This document shows positions 63,314 through 64,000 of a stretch of DNA of 64,000 bases, one piece after another. Numbering within the stretch: position 1 is the first letter of the stretch; each line of letters opens with the position of its first letter. A model generated the notes under the pieces. It was not told the DNA's origin. It did no database searches and worked only from the letters and a program-made list of their open reading frames with translations. The translations under genes were made by a program, and so were the position numbers. The stretch is from Usitatibacter palustris (GTDB lineage: Bacteria > Pseudomonadota > Gammaproteobacteria > Burkholderiales > Usitatibacteraceae): the NCBI RefSeq assembly GCF_013003985.1, contig NZ_CP053073.1, forward strand, positions 2,046,001-2,110,000. The letters are read 5' to 3'.

Positions 63314-63613
63314 GCCCGGGTGGTGAAACGGTAGACACAGAGGACTTAGGAAGGATTGAGCGCTCTAGCGGAAACGCTGGAAGTGGAACCCGTCAAATTC
63401 GGTGAAAGCCCTGGGCGCGAGCCCGAGCCAACGCCGAGCCAAGCTCCTCATGGAGAAGGTGTAGAGAGCAGACGGCGGGCACCTAAAGCCGCAAGGCCAG
63501 GGTGAAGGCGTGCTCCAGACCACGAACTCCGCAAGGAGGCGGCTAAAGCCGAAGTGGTAAGAAAATCCTCAGGCCGCAAGGCCGTGCTGGTTCGAATCCA
63601 GCCCCGGGCACCA
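63314..63613 (+). tRNA. tRNA-Leu(UAA), interrupted by a group I intron
   Basis: Exon 1 is 63314-63347 and exon 2 is 63562-63613; joined they make an 86-base tRNA. Acceptor arms GCCCGGG (63314-63320) and CCCGGGC (63603-63609), discriminator A and encoded CCA (63611-63613). D-stem GTG/CAC, anticodon stem GAGGA/TCCTC, loop CTTAAAA giving anticodon UAA, type-II variable arm GGCC-GCAA-GGCC, and T-arm GCTGG-TTCGAAT-CCAGC. The intron lies between U34 and A35. Leu is confirmed by the long variable arm. Removing the intron restores all stems, so this is a working gene rather than a broken one. Confidence 0.93.
63348..63561 (+). other. Group I intron (subgroup IC3-like) in tRNA-Leu(UAA)
   Basis: 214 bases ending in the omega G (63561). 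Paired elements: P1 from exon CTT with intron GAG (63358-63360); P2 CTAGCG/CGCTGG with GAAA loop (63365-63380); P3 CCCGTC (63389-63394)/GGCGGG (63474-63479); P4 TCGGTG (63399-63404)/CGCCGA (63432-63437); P5 tip GGGC-GCGA-GCCC (63413-63424); P6 GCC/GGT with CTCC-TCAT-GGAG (63438-63460); P7 GAGCA (63466-63470)/TGCTC (63511-63515); P8 63480-63503 with GCAA loop; P9 region with CTCC-GCAA-GGAG (63527-63538), CGGC-TAAA-GCCG (63540-63551) and ACCAC/GTGGT. No ORF inside. The insertion point and the ATTGAG stretch match the cyanobacterial tRNA-Leu intron as I recall it. Confidence 0.9.
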
Positions 63614-63642
63614 ACATTCACGCGGCGTAATCGCCCGCACGA

Positions 63643-63661
63643 CCGAGCGATTCTCGCTCGG
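63643..63661. terminator. Hairpin downstream of tRNA-Leu
   Basis: Perfect 8-bp stem CCGAGCGA / TCGCTCGG with a TTC loop, 30 bases after the tRNA 3' end. There is no T run, so it may be a weak terminator or a processing signal. Confidence 0.45.
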
Positions 63662-63718
63662 CAACGCACCGCAATCGCGGTTTCATGACGCCTCCATCCA
63701 CACGCCGGGAGGCATCCC

Positions 63719-64000
63719 ATGAAAGCAACGCTGGTCACGTCCCTCATCGCTTGCGCGCTCGCGATCCCCTTCTCCACTTCGGCCGCGGTCGACACGAAGC
63801 CGCAGGAGACGGCCACGACGCAATGCACCACGGAAGCGAAGGCCCTGAAAGGCGAAGAGCGCGAGAAGGCGCTCGCGAAGTGCGAGAAGCTCGCGGCCTA
63901 CGGCCCCGGTTCTCAGCAGAACAAGATGAAGACCTGCAACGCGGACGCGAAGAAGAACGACCTGCACGGCGACGAGCGCCGTGCATTCATGAGCAAATGC
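63719..64000 (+). CDS. PsiF-family protein, 5' part
   Basis: The gene runs off the window end; 94 codons are visible. A signal peptide (SLIACALAIPFSTSAA) indicates export to the periplasm. Two PsiF repeats follow: CTTEAKALKGEEREKALAKC and CNADAKKNDLHGDERRAFMS, each with a cysteine at both ends and a central K-x-x-(D/E)-(E)R block. PsiF was described as a phosphate-starvation-inducible protein; the biochemical role is unknown. The ribosome site GGGAGG is 7 bases before the ATG at 63719. Confidence 0.85.
   Translation, partial: MKATLVTSLIACALAIPFSTSAAVDTKPQETATTQCTTEAKALKGEEREKALAKCEKLAAYGPGSQQNKMKTCNADAKKNDLHGDERRAFMSKC

Noticed and set aside
63314..63613. A broken or pseudo-tRNA interpretation of the split leucine tRNA
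   Set aside because: Both exons are intact and all group I core pairings are present in the insert.
63586..63613. tRNA 3' end as an attachment site for an integrated element
   Set aside because: No second copy of the T-arm/acceptor sequence and no integrase gene was seen in the window.

Overview
The window reads as one contiguous stretch of chromosome from a high-GC betaproteobacterium. Evidence is the strong G/C preference at third codon positions, the cell-division-free fatty-acid/cell-envelope cluster in the E. coli order (rne | rluC ... yceF | yceD-rpmF-plsX-fabHDG-acpP-fabF-pabC-mltG-tmk-holB-tatD), PHA granule proteins, and a DUF1800/DUF1501 gene pair. I cannot fix the genus; a Usitatibacter-like or related environmental lineage is only a guess. 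Genes are tightly packed, often with 4-base ATGA overlaps, and nothing looks like a prophage, IS element or CRISPR array.

Region by region. 1-12 kb and 16-22 kb hold a storage-lipid neighbourhood: a PHA-system protein (partial), a FFLEELY-motif protein, an aldehyde dehydrogenase, a Tat-exported small protein plus GMC oxidoreductase, an acyl-CoA ligase, two phasin-like proteins, an acyl-CoA-binding protein, a wax ester synthase/DGAT, and a 664-residue two-domain reductase that looks like a fatty acyl-CoA reductase. Together they could make fatty alcohols and wax esters from acyl-CoA and oxidise fatty alcohols back to acids; this is inference from families and proximity. A 22-bp palindrome resembling a PsrA (fatty-acid-responsive TetR) box lies in the 934-1046 intergenic region.

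12-16.5 kb is a two-gene secretion-type operon (DUF1800 then DUF1501, with a duplicated WWNPxESGWG domain) behind a near-perfect sigma-54 promoter (TGGCAC-N5-TTGCA) and an upstream 8-bp inverted repeat that could be an enhancer site. 21-25.7 kb has a peroxiredoxin, a lipase-like hydrolase, a membrane-fused spermidine-synthase-like protein and a 2-hydroxyacid dehydrogenase.

25.7-45.8 kb is housekeeping: RlmM, TatD, a cyclopropane synthase, PilZ, HolB, Tmk, MltG, PabC, the fatty-acid synthesis genes, L32, YceD, Maf/YceF, an RsmI-like methylase, a four-PAS GGDEF-EAL protein, an S49 peptidase, a Rieske protein, a HAD phosphatase and RluC. 45.8-49 kb is RNase E with a long structured leader and an Arg/Glu/Pro-repeat tail. 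49-53.8 kb holds small enzymes, a REP-like palindrome pair, UvrB and an aspartate-type aminotransferase. 53.8-62.5 kb is a single giant gene for cyclic beta-1,2-glucan synthase.

The right end, 62.5-64 kb, is the most unusual: a lower-GC free-standing HNH nuclease gene directly upstream of a tRNA-Leu(UAA) gene that is split after U34 by a 214-nt group I intron whose paired elements (P2-P9) can be traced base by base, followed by the start of a PsiF-family gene.
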